Of a stretch of 6,653 nucleotides of DNA, positions 1-5,433 are shown piece after piece (within the stretch, counting starts at the first letter, position 1; every line of letters begins with the position of its first letter). The notes below the pieces were generated by a model. The model did not search any database. It was given only the letters and a program-made list of their open reading frames with translations, and had not been told where the DNA came from. This DNA comes from Spirochaetales bacterium (GTDB lineage: Bacteria > Spirochaetota > Spirochaetia > Sphaerochaetales > Sphaerochaetaceae). The stretch lies in assembly GCA_017962865.1 (NCBI GenBank), contig JAGCUM010000219.1, positions 1 to 6,653 of the forward strand, read 5' to 3'. Made by a program: the position numbers and the translations under genes.

Positions 1-1
1 C

Positions 2-484
2 CCTTCGGGCGAAATCGTCCGCCAGTACAAGGGTCAGACCAAGAACACCATCACCGTTGGCAAGCAGCGCAACATGAAGATCCACATCGCCCAGTGCTGC
101 AACCCGGCCCCCGGAGACCGGATCGTCGGCTATGTATCCAGAGGACGAGGCATAATCGTACACAAGCAGGACTGCCCCAACCTCTCCCACATGAACGAGA
201 ACGACCAGCGCAGGATCGAGGTCGAATGGGAGTCCACCGAGAGCATCACGCGCAAGTTCATAATCACCAGCAAGAGGACCCAGGACCTCTTCAGCGAGAT
301 AGAAGCCGCCATCCGAAACCAGCACGGACATCTGGTTTCCGGAAGCCTCCTGGACGACGAGCTGGGCAACCTGGTCGGCACATTCAGCATGGAATGCGAT
401 GACGAGGATGCCTTCAAGAGAATCATCAAATCGATCCGAAACGTTCCGAACGTGATAAAGATCGCACCTGCCCCGATGGGCTGA
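2..484 (+). CDS. RelA/SpoT-family (p)ppGpp synthetase/hydrolase, C-terminal part (5' truncated by window)
   Basis: Only the last 160 residues of this stringent-response enzyme are visible. The frame is open from base 2, so the gene starts outside the window, and the ATG at 74 is an internal methionine. The visible part begins in the conserved Cys/zinc-finger-like regulatory domain: QCCNPAPGD at visible residues 31-39, the glycine/arginine turn GYVSRGRG, then VHKQDCPN, giving the conserved C32, C33, H54 and C58. An ACT domain follows (about residues 81-157), ending at the TGA at 482. In the family this C-terminal half senses ribosome or amino-acid state and controls the N-terminal hydrolase and synthetase domains. 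Those domains are missing here, so whether the enzyme is bifunctional (Rel/SpoT) or synthetase-only (RelA) cannot be told. rpiB follows after 13 nt and is probably cotranscribed. Confidence 0.93.
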   Translation, partial: PSGEIVRQYKGQTKNTITVGKQRNMKIHIAQCCNPAPGDRIVGYVSRGRGIIVHKQDCPNLSHMNENDQRRIEVEWESTESITRKFIITSKRTQDLFSEIEAAIRNQHGHLVSGSLLDDELGNLVGTFSMECDDEDAFKRIIKSIRNVPNVIKIAPAPMG

Positions 485-497
485 CAAGGAGAGAGCA

Positions 498-941
498 ATG
501 CCTAAAGTCGTAGTAGCCAATGACCATGGAGCCGTAGAACTCACGGCAAGAATCGTGGACTTCCTCAGACAGAGGGGCTTTGAGGTGAACTACCTCGGGA
601 CCACCGAGAACAAGAGCGTCGACTACCCCGATATGGCCGAGCTTGCCTGCACCGAGTTCAAGAAGGGAGACTACGAGTTCGGCGTCCTCTGCTGCGGAAC
701 CGGAATCGGAATCTCGATCTCCGCCAACAAAATCAAGGGCATCAGGTGCGCCCTGCCGCAGAACAGCTTCGCAGCCCGGATGGCCAAGGAGCACAACGCC
801 GCCAACTTCATCGCCTTCGGAGGCCGCATCGACTATCAGGAAGATGTGCTGGACATGCTGGCCGCCTACATCGATGCACAGATATCCCAGGAAGAAAGAC
901 ACGCAAGGCGCAGAGCCAAAATGATGTTCCTGGAGAACTGA
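498..941 (+). CDS. rpiB: ribose-5-phosphate isomerase B
   Basis: Encodes 147 residues, the usual length for RpiB, the cytosolic enzyme that interconverts ribose 5-phosphate and ribulose 5-phosphate in the pentose phosphate pathway. Visible signatures are NDHGA near the N-terminus (D9 and H10, substrate-binding pair), VDYPD at 41-45, and CGTGIGISISANKIKGIR with the catalytic base Cys66. Further on are EHNAAN with H99, GGRI with R110, and the C-terminal RHARRR segment expected to contact the phosphate of the neighbouring subunit. The N-terminal motif reads NDHGA rather than the commoner SDHAG, but the key D-H pair is kept. The start is supported by AAGGAG at 486-491, 6 nt before the ATG. It lies 13 nt after the RelA/SpoT gene, so the two are likely one operon. 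The related LacA/LacB galactose-6-phosphate isomerases are the alternative, but the motif set fits RpiB better. Confidence 0.95.
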   Translation: MPKVVVANDHGAVELTARIVDFLRQRGFEVNYLGTTENKSVDYPDMAELACTEFKKGDYEFGVLCCGTGIGISISANKIKGIRCALPQNSFAARMAKEHNAANFIAFGGRIDYQEDVLDMLAAYIDAQISQEERHARRRAKMMFLEN

Positions 942-954
942 AAACCTTAGAAAA

Positions 955-1344
955 TCAGAACTTTGTAAACATTTCGGGCATCAATTTGCCGAATGTGAAT
1001 TCCTTTACCACACCACTTGAGACAGATACCAGATACACCGGGACATCGGGGTCGGTGAACTCGGACAGAAACTGTCTGCAGATTCCGCACGGTGGTGCCG
1101 GCTGCTCCGATTCGGATGCTATCGCAATCTCTTTGAACCCGACCTTCCCCTCTGCGGCAATTGCCGAAGTGGCGGCAGTCCGCTCGGCGCAGAGTGCGGC
1201 TCCGAAGGAGGCGTTCTCGACGTTGCATCCCTTGTAGATGTTTCCGCTTTCCGTCAGGATTGCAGCTCCTACACGGAATTTCGAATAAGGAGCATAGGCA
1301 TTCTCAAGTGCCCGTTTGGCTTCTTCAATAAGTTTAGCGTTCAT
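955..1344 (-). CDS. cdd: cytidine deaminase (homotetrameric type)
   Basis: Encodes 129 residues, the normal length of the short tetrameric cytidine deaminases that convert cytidine and deoxycytidine to uridine and deoxyuridine in pyrimidine salvage. The zinc site is complete: C52-A-E54 (zinc ligand and proton-shuttling Glu) and PCGIC with C86 and C89. The substrate-binding NVENASFG at 41-48, YSKFRVGAA at 20-28 and the typical ending LMPEMF are also present. The frame extends upstream to an ATG at 1407, but that would overlap the preceding gene by 18 codons and add residues foreign to the family. The ATG at 1344 is preceded by GAGGA at a suitable distance and matches the family N-terminus, so it is the chosen start. 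It is the last gene of the glyA-hydantoinase-cdd run, 7 nt after the previous stop. Its stop is 13 nt from that of the convergent rpiB. Confidence 0.96.
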   Translation of the reverse strand: MNAKLIEEAKRALENAYAPYSKFRVGAAILTESGNIYKGCNVENASFGAALCAERTAATSAIAAEGKVGFKEIAIASESEQPAPPCGICRQFLSEFTDPDVPVYLVSVSSGVVKEFTFGKLMPEMFTKF

Positions 1345-1351
1345 ACATTCC

Positions 1352-2728
1352 TCAGCTCTGGCGGATAAAACGCCCTTCTCCGGGTACTCCGTAGTACTTG
1401 CCGTCATCCATGATCACATTGCCGCGCAGGATGGTGGTTCGCACCTTGCCGTGGACAGCAAAGCCCCTGTACGGAGTGTAGTGTGATGCCGAATGCATCT
1501 TCTCATCCTCAAGCGTCCATCTTGCATCCGGGTCGAAGATGGTTATGTCCGCATCGGTTCCGACTTCCAGCGATCCCTTCTGCGGATAGATTCCGAACAG
1601 CCTTGCAGGATTGGCGCTGATGAGCCTTACGACATCGCTCATGGTCATGTCTGACCTTTCATCCTTAAGAGTGTTCAGAAGAAGCAGCATCTCCTCCGTA
1701 CCCGGGATTCCCGGATAGATGGTGCGGCAGTCGCTGCTGGAAAGCTTCTGCTCCCTGGTGAATGCGCAGTGATCGGTTGCAACCACCTGGACCTCTCCGT
1801 CCGCAAGAGCCTCGATGAGCGCTCTGTTGTCACTCTTCTCCCTAAGCGGAGGAGTCATGACATAGAGAGAGCCGTCCGGACCGTCGAGGTAGCTTCTGTC
1901 CAGAAAAAGGTAGGTGGGAGTGGTCTCCATGTAGACTGCAAGACCCTTGTCCCTGAGTTTCCTGATTGCCTCGAGACCGCGCTCCGAGGAGCAGTGAACC
2001 ACATAGAGAGGACACCAGGCCTCGAGGGCGATGGCGCCGAAATGCTCTATTGCCCTGCCCTCGGCCTCTGCAGGTCTGAGAAGAGCATGAGATGCCGGGG
2101 AGAAATCGCCTTTCCAGTTGTCCGAGATCTCCTCGATCATGGGATTGTACTCGCAGTGGGCGGTCACAAGCATGCCCAGTTTCTTTGCGTTGCAGAACAG
2201 ATCCAGAAGGTCGTCCCTGTTCTCGATCAGGTAGCCTGTGTTGCGGTAGGTAGTAAATATCTTGAGGGTCTTGACTCCCCTTTCCTTCAGCTCCTTAAGC
2301 TGCTTCCCGATCGTGTTGTCGTAGCCGTGGCCGTACACACCCTGATGGAGGGTGTAGTCGATGGCCATGCCGCCTCGCATCTCGTCCAGTCGGTAGTCAA
2401 GACTCTGCAGGAGGTTCTGTCCCCTGTTGTGGTCGGCAAAATCGATTACGGTGGTCACCCCGCCGAAGGCCGCAAGGCGCGAACCTTCCTCGAAACTGTC
2501 GCAGGTCACCGTTCCCCTGCTGACCAGATGGTAATGAGTGTGGGCATCGATGGCGCCCGGCATTACGACAAGGTTCTCTGCATCGATCACCCTATCGCCA
2601 TCAGACAGAATTGATTCATCAATTGATGGTCCGATTTGCTCAATAGCCTCATCTTTTATCAGGATATCGGCTTTTCTGGAGCATTTATCATCTGTAACCA
2701 GACCATTCTTGATCAGGAGTCTTCCCAT
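1352..2728 (-). CDS. dihydropyrimidinase / D-hydantoinase family cyclic amidohydrolase
   Basis: Encodes 458 residues, the usual length of dihydropyrimidinases and D-hydantoinases, which hydrolyse the ring amide of 5,6-dihydrouracil or 5-substituted hydantoins to N-carbamoyl amino acids. The full binuclear metal site is visible: DAHTH (H63, H65), the lysine expected to be carbamylated in LKIFTTYRN (K156), TAHCE (H191), VVHCSS (H245) and ATDHCAF (D319). Y161 matches the substrate-binding tyrosine of the family, and the IPGTEEMLLLL block at 341-351 is also typical. The start at 2728 overlaps the glyA stop as TAATG, with GAGGA just upstream. An in-frame ATG at 2746 would add six residues inside glyA and is less likely. 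The neighbouring cytidine deaminase makes a pyrimidine role attractive, but dihydropyrimidine dehydrogenase and beta-ureidopropionase are not in the window. A hydantoinase or allantoinase-like substrate therefore stays open, and no gene symbol is assigned. Confidence 0.92.
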   Translation of the reverse strand: MGRLLIKNGLVTDDKCSRKADILIKDEAIEQIGPSIDESILSDGDRVIDAENLVVMPGAIDAHTHYHLVSRGTVTCDSFEEGSRLAAFGGVTTVIDFADHNRGQNLLQSLDYRLDEMRGGMAIDYTLHQGVYGHGYDNTIGKQLKELKERGVKTLKIFTTYRNTGYLIENRDDLLDLFCNAKKLGMLVTAHCEYNPMIEEISDNWKGDFSPASHALLRPAEAEGRAIEHFGAIALEAWCPLYVVHCSSERGLEAIRKLRDKGLAVYMETTPTYLFLDRSYLDGPDGSLYVMTPPLREKSDNRALIEALADGEVQVVATDHCAFTREQKLSSSDCRTIYPGIPGTEEMLLLLNTLKDERSDMTMSDVVRLISANPARLFGIYPQKGSLEVGTDADITIFDPDARWTLEDEKMHSASHYTPYRGFAVHGKVRTTILRGNVIMDDGKYYGVPGEGRFIRQS

Positions 2729-4260
2729 TATGCATCCTCTTCGCAAGAGCAGAAGTTCTCTTCCAGGAACTGCAGGTCAAGCTGCGGATAAAGCACGAAT
2801 CTGGAGAGAAGGTCCTGCACACGGGTGAAGGCATTTTCCTTCACCTCCGGGTCGATGACGGCCTTGCTCTTGCTGGGCTTGCCGGCATTCTCGCCCTTGG
2901 TGATCTTGGCAGGTCTTGCGTTCCTCAGGACATCCGTGATGATGGAGGCAATCTCCTTCATCTCTGCAGGACCCATTCCCAGGGTCGTGACTGCGGGAGT
3001 TCCGATTCTCAGTCCGCTTGTGTACCACGGGCCGTTCTTGTCGAACGGAAGAGCATTGCGGTTCAGAGTGATTCCGCAGGAGAGCAGGATGCTTTCGGCC
3101 TGTCTGCCGTTGAGTCCCAGCTCGCTGACATCCAGAAGCATCAGATGGTTGTCGGTTCCGTCGGTCTGGATCCTCAGGCCCTGATCCATGAATGCCTGTG
3201 CCAGAGTCTTTGCATTCTCTGCGATTTTGAACTCATAATCCCTGAACTCGGGGCTGCAGGCTTCCTTGAGGGCCACGGCCTTGGCTGCCATGACGTGAGG
3301 AAGCGGTCCGCCTATTACCAGAGGACATCCCTGGTCGACGGAATCGGCTAGATGCTGCTTGCAGAGGATCATACCGCCTCTGGGGCCCCTGAGGGTCTTG
3401 TGGGTGGTGGTAGTGACTATGTCGGCCCACTTGACGGGATCGTAGTCGCCTTCGAATACATGACCGGCAACAAGACCGGCAAAGTGTGCCATATCGGACA
3501 TGAGAACTGCACCGCAGGCATCGGCAATCTGCCTCATGCGCCTGAAATCGATCTTCCTGGGGTAGGCGCTGTAGCCGACAAGCAGAATCAGCGGCTTGAC
3601 TTCCATGGCCTGCTTCTCGATGGCATCGTAGTCCAAGAGACCCGTTTCCCTGTCGACAGAGTATGAATAAGAGTCGAACATATGGCCGGAGATGTTCATC
3701 CTGTAGCCGTGCGTCAGATGTCCTCCGCTGTAGTAGTCCAGACCCATGAGCCTCTGGTTTCCGGTCTTCTCGCGGATGATGTTCCACTGTTCTCTGGTCA
3801 TTGCCGAAGGATTGGAGATCCCCATCTCCTCGAGGGTAGGGACCTGGACCTTGGCATTCAGGATTGCCCAGTAGGCACAGAGGTTGGCATCTGCTCCGCT
3901 GTGGGGCTGCACGTAGGCATGCTCGGCTCCGAAGACCTCGCAGGCCAGCTTGCAGGCATAATCCTCGATTGCATCGACATTCTCACAGCCTGCGTAGTAG
4001 CGGTGATATGCAAAGCCTTCCGCATATTTGTCGGTGAGCAGGTTTCCCATTGCCAGATGGCAGGAAGGGCTGCTGTAGTTCTCGCTTGCAATGAGCTTGA
4101 GGTGGCTTCTCTGATTGCGGAGCTCCCCTACTATCCTCTTTGCAACCAGCGGGCTTACCTTCGAGACTGTCTCGAGCTGAGCCACATAGGCGGTCATGAC
4201 CTCGTTCAGGTCATCCTTGTATTCCTTCAGATATTTTGCCAATACGGATGAAGAATCCAT
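2728..4260 (-). CDS. glyA: serine hydroxymethyltransferase, long form
   Basis: PLP enzyme converting serine plus tetrahydrofolate to glycine plus 5,10-methylene-THF, the main one-carbon source for purine, thymidylate and methionine synthesis. Motifs are LIASENY at 56-62, YAEGFAYHRYYAGCENVD (79-96), the PLP ring-binding D256 with H259 in SDMAHFAGL, the Schiff-base lysine K288 in TTTTHKTLRGPRGG, and R418 in GLRIGTPA for the substrate carboxylate. At 510 residues it is about 90 longer than the E. coli enzyme. By eye the extra length is an N-terminal extension, an insert around 136-172 before GGHLTHG, and an extra stretch around 450-472 near the C-terminus. The long form is familiar from treponemes and chlamydiae. 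The start is supported by GGAGGG at 4268-4273, 7 nt from the ATG. It heads the operon with the hydantoinase and cdd genes, and its stop overlaps the next start. A terminator-like hairpin sits directly upstream. Confidence 0.97.
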   Translation of the reverse strand: MDSSSVLAKYLKEYKDDLNEVMTAYVAQLETVSKVSPLVAKRIVGELRNQRSHLKLIASENYSSPSCHLAMGNLLTDKYAEGFAYHRYYAGCENVDAIEDYACKLACEVFGAEHAYVQPHSGADANLCAYWAILNAKVQVPTLEEMGISNPSAMTREQWNIIREKTGNQRLMGLDYYSGGHLTHGYRMNISGHMFDSYSYSVDRETGLLDYDAIEKQAMEVKPLILLVGYSAYPRKIDFRRMRQIADACGAVLMSDMAHFAGLVAGHVFEGDYDPVKWADIVTTTTHKTLRGPRGGMILCKQHLADSVDQGCPLVIGGPLPHVMAAKAVALKEACSPEFRDYEFKIAENAKTLAQAFMDQGLRIQTDGTDNHLMLLDVSELGLNGRQAESILLSCGITLNRNALPFDKNGPWYTSGLRIGTPAVTTLGMGPAEMKEIASIITDVLRNARPAKITKGENAGKPSKSKAVIDPEVKENAFTRVQDLLSRFVLYPQLDLQFLEENFCSCEEDA

Positions 4261-4267
4261 CGTCTAT

Positions 4268-4273
4268 CCCTCC
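4268..4273 (-). promoter_or_regulatory. glyA ribosome binding site
   Basis: GGAGGG on the minus strand, 7 nt before the glyA ATG. It matters because it follows the terminator T-tract almost directly (AACCC between them), so a transcript stopped at the hairpin would lack it. Confidence 0.8.
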
Positions 4274-4278
4274 GGGTT

Positions 4279-4305
4279 AAAGAAAAAGCCGTCTAGCGGC
4301 TCTTT
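4279..4305 (-). terminator. intrinsic terminator (or attenuator) between the 43-aa gene and glyA
   Basis: Read on the minus strand, AAAGAGCCG pairs with CGGCTTTTT across the 5-nt loop CTAGA, giving a 9-bp stem with one G-U wobble. It runs into TTTTTCTTT. This is a standard Rho-independent terminator for the minus strand; read on the plus strand the trailing tract is only CTTTCC. It lies 38 nt after the stop of the 43-codon gene, and the T-tract ends 5 nt before the glyA SD. No room remains for a separate glyA promoter downstream of it, so glyA is probably reached by readthrough or conditional antitermination. Confidence 0.75.
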
Positions 4306-4343
4306 CCTGAATCTATCGAATAATTCACGGGTACAGTTTCTGA

Positions 4344-4475
4344 TTATCTGTCCTTGTCTTTCTTGCGGGAGATAACCTCCGCTGCTACATAGGCGGGCTG
4401 CTGGGCCGGTCTTTCCTTGACGTTCTTCTCCGACTTCCTGCCCTTGCTTTCTTTCTTGATTTCACCACGTGCCAT
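4344..4475 (-). CDS. small basic protein of unknown function, 43 aa
   Basis: A short reading frame of 43 codons beginning MARGEIKKESKGRKSEKN and ending SRKKDKDR. I do not recognise the family. It is strongly charged (9 Lys and 5 Arg against 5 Glu and 2 Asp, net about +7), has no cysteine, and shows no signal peptide or membrane segment. A lysine-rich N-terminal half is followed by a proline/glutamine/alanine stretch (PAQQPAYVAAEV at 23-34) and a charged tail. This suggests a largely disordered, possibly nucleic-acid or ribosome-associated protein, which is only inference. The evidence that it is real is contextual: AGGAGG six nt before the ATG, a good promoter upstream (-35 TTGACG, -10 TATTAT), and an intrinsic terminator shortly after the stop. 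It is divergent from infA and lies upstream of glyA. A leader-peptide role is less likely because there is no run of any regulatory amino acid. Confidence 0.75.
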   Translation of the reverse strand: MARGEIKKESKGRKSEKNVKERPAQQPAYVAAEVISRKKDKDR

Positions 4476-4481
4476 ACAGAA

Positions 4482-4487
4482 CCTCCT
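4482..4487 (-). promoter_or_regulatory. strong ribosome binding site of the 43-aa gene
   Basis: AGGAGG on the minus strand, separated by 6 nt (TTCTGT) from the ATG at 4475. It is a near-perfect Shine-Dalgarno sequence and the main local argument that this short frame is translated. Confidence 0.75.
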
Positions 4488-4510
4488 GTATTACCTAAGT
4501 CTGTAGAATC

Positions 4511-4540
4511 ATAATACTACGCAAGAGCATAGTGCGTCAA
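4511..4540 (-). promoter_or_regulatory. sigma-70-type promoter for the 43-aa gene (and probably the glyA operon)
   Basis: On the minus strand TTGACG (4540-4535) and TATTAT (4516-4511) are separated by 18 nt, each 5/6 to consensus. Transcription would begin near 4505, giving a leader of roughly 30 nt that holds the AGGAGG ribosome site of the 43-codon gene. It is the only good minus-strand promoter I see upstream of glyA. Confidence 0.65.
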
Positions 4541-4547
4541 ATTATAG

Positions 4548-4577
4548 TTGACAACAGAAAAGCAATTGCGATACCTT
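4548..4577 (+). promoter_or_regulatory. probable infA promoter
   Basis: A perfect TTGACA at 4548-4553 is followed at 16-18 nt by a weak -10 region within GATACCTT (4570-4577). The -35 is convincing and the -10 is not, so the exact -10 hexamer is uncertain. Transcription would start around 4583, leaving a short leader ahead of infA. The -35 stands back to back with that of the minus-strand promoter, 7 bp away. Confidence 0.5.
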
Positions 4578-4612
4578 AATTACGCTCGCACACTAAATTA
4601 TCTGGAGGAATG

Positions 4613-4831
4613 ATGGCTAAAGAAGAAGCTATTGAAGTCGAGGGTCTTGTAAAGGAAGCCCTGCCGAACGTGATGTTCCGCGTGGAACTCAAGAACAAGC
4701 ATGTGATTCTTGCTCACATGTCAGGCAGAATGCGCCAGAACCACATCAAGATTGTCCCCGGCGACACGGTCAGAATCGAGATGTCACCTTACGACCTCTC
4801 CAAGGGCCGCATCATCTACCGCGAGAAATAA
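4613..4831 (+). CDS. infA: translation initiation factor IF-1
   Basis: Encodes 72 residues, the same length as E. coli IF-1. This single OB-fold protein binds the ribosomal A site of the 30S subunit during initiation, together with IF-2 and IF-3. The sequence follows the family from end to end: [25 protein letters not shown] at 18-30, [20 protein letters not shown] and [10 protein letters not shown] at 58-67. Two ATG codons stand in tandem at 4610 and 4613. The SD GGAGG at 4604-4608 is only 1 nt from the first but 4 nt from the second, and the second gives the canonical MAKE start, so 4613 is chosen. It is monocistronic in this window, with its own upstream promoter, and it converges on the exonuclease gene 30 nt away. 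It is not embedded in a ribosomal-protein operon here. Confidence 0.97.
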   Translation: MAKEEAIEVEGLVKEALPNVMFRVELKNKHVILAHMSGRMRQNHIKIVPGDTVRIEMSPYDLSKGRIIYREK

Positions 4832-4861
4832 TCATCAGATTCCATTCCCCACGTCTCATTG

Positions 4862-5431
4862 TCAGCAGATTGTCTTCAGCTCGATACCGCGCACTATGAG
4901 GAATTTACGCAGGTCCTGAAGCTCGAAGAGACGGCCGTTGCAGGCCTTCACGAAGACCTTTCCGCAATTGATGGCATCGTCCAGGGCATTGTGGGCATTG
5001 TACTCGAGGTTGAACTGCTCGCTCAGGGCCGTAAGCGCATGGCTTCTGAACTGGGGCCAGACCTTGCGTGAGATCTGAAGTGAGCACAGATATCTGATGG
5101 GCGGAATCTCGATTCCGAAATACCTCAGGAGGCTGGTAAGGACCCCCACGTCGAACTTTGCATTGTGGGCGACCAGAAAGTCGTCGCCGATGAAGTACTG
5201 GATCTCCGGCCAGATGTATTCGAAGTCCGGGGCATCTGCCACATCGCGGGGTTTGATGCCGTGGATTTCTATATTCCTGGCATAGAAATAATCGTAGCCT
5301 TTGGGCGGCTTTATCAGGGAGTAGAATCGGTCGATTACCCTGCCGTCCTCATCGAACTTCGCCAGTCCAACCGAGCATGCGCTCTGGGGCATCTGGTTTG
5401 CGGTTTCGAAGTCGATGGTTGTAAAAGTCAT
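4862..5431 (-). CDS. DnaQ-like DEDDh 3'-5' exonuclease, stand-alone
   Basis: A 189-residue protein made of essentially a single RNase T/DnaQ-type exonuclease domain. All three exonuclease motifs are visible: TIDFET with D7 and E9 (Exo I), AHNAKFD with D94 (Exo II), and HNALDDA with H147 and D152 (Exo III), which makes it the DEDDh subtype using two metal ions. The family trims 3' ends of DNA or RNA. Members include the polymerase III epsilon subunit, RNase T and exonuclease-only relatives. Nothing here decides the substrate. It lacks any obvious extra domain, such as a polymerase-binding tail, BRCT or helicase, so proofreading subunit status is not claimed. It starts 2 nt after the stop of the TolC-family gene with no clear SD at normal spacing, so translation is probably coupled to that gene. 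Its stop faces infA with 30 nt between. Confidence 0.9.
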   Translation of the reverse strand: MTFTTIDFETANQMPQSACSVGLAKFDEDGRVIDRFYSLIKPPKGYDYFYARNIEIHGIKPRDVADAPDFEYIWPEIQYFIGDDFLVAHNAKFDVGVLTSLLRYFGIEIPPIRYLCSLQISRKVWPQFRSHALTALSEQFNLEYNAHNALDDAINCGKVFVKACNGRLFELQDLRKFLIVRGIELKTIC

Positions 5432-5433
5432 GT

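Noticed and set aside
426..902. 158-codon open frame on the minus strand opposite rpiB
   Set aside because: Antisense to rpiB, whose product is complete and recognisable; the translation has no domain character.
974..994. TTCGG/CCGAA dyad near the cdd 3' end as a possible terminator
   Set aside because: The stem has only 5 bp with a large loop, neither side is followed by a T-tract, and it falls inside the cdd coding sequence.
1345..1407. Upstream ATG at 1407 as the cdd start
   Set aside because: It would make cdd overlap the hydantoinase gene by 56 nt and add 21 residues not expected in short cytidine deaminases; the ATG at 1344 has its own SD.
1769..2614. 281-codon open frame on the plus strand opposite the hydantoinase gene
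   Set aside because: It lies wholly antisense to a gene with a complete set of catalytic motifs, its translation resembles no family, and it has no SD or promoter. It is a composition artefact of a long GC-rich coding region.
3682..4251. 189-codon open frame on the plus strand opposite the glyA N-terminal region
   Set aside because: Antisense shadow of a well-supported glyA; no family features and no independent start signals.
4261..4343. Glycine riboswitch in the glyA leader
   Set aside because: Only about 83 nt separate the small gene from glyA, and a single hairpin is visible. There is no room for the aptamer pair and no recognisable aptamer core.
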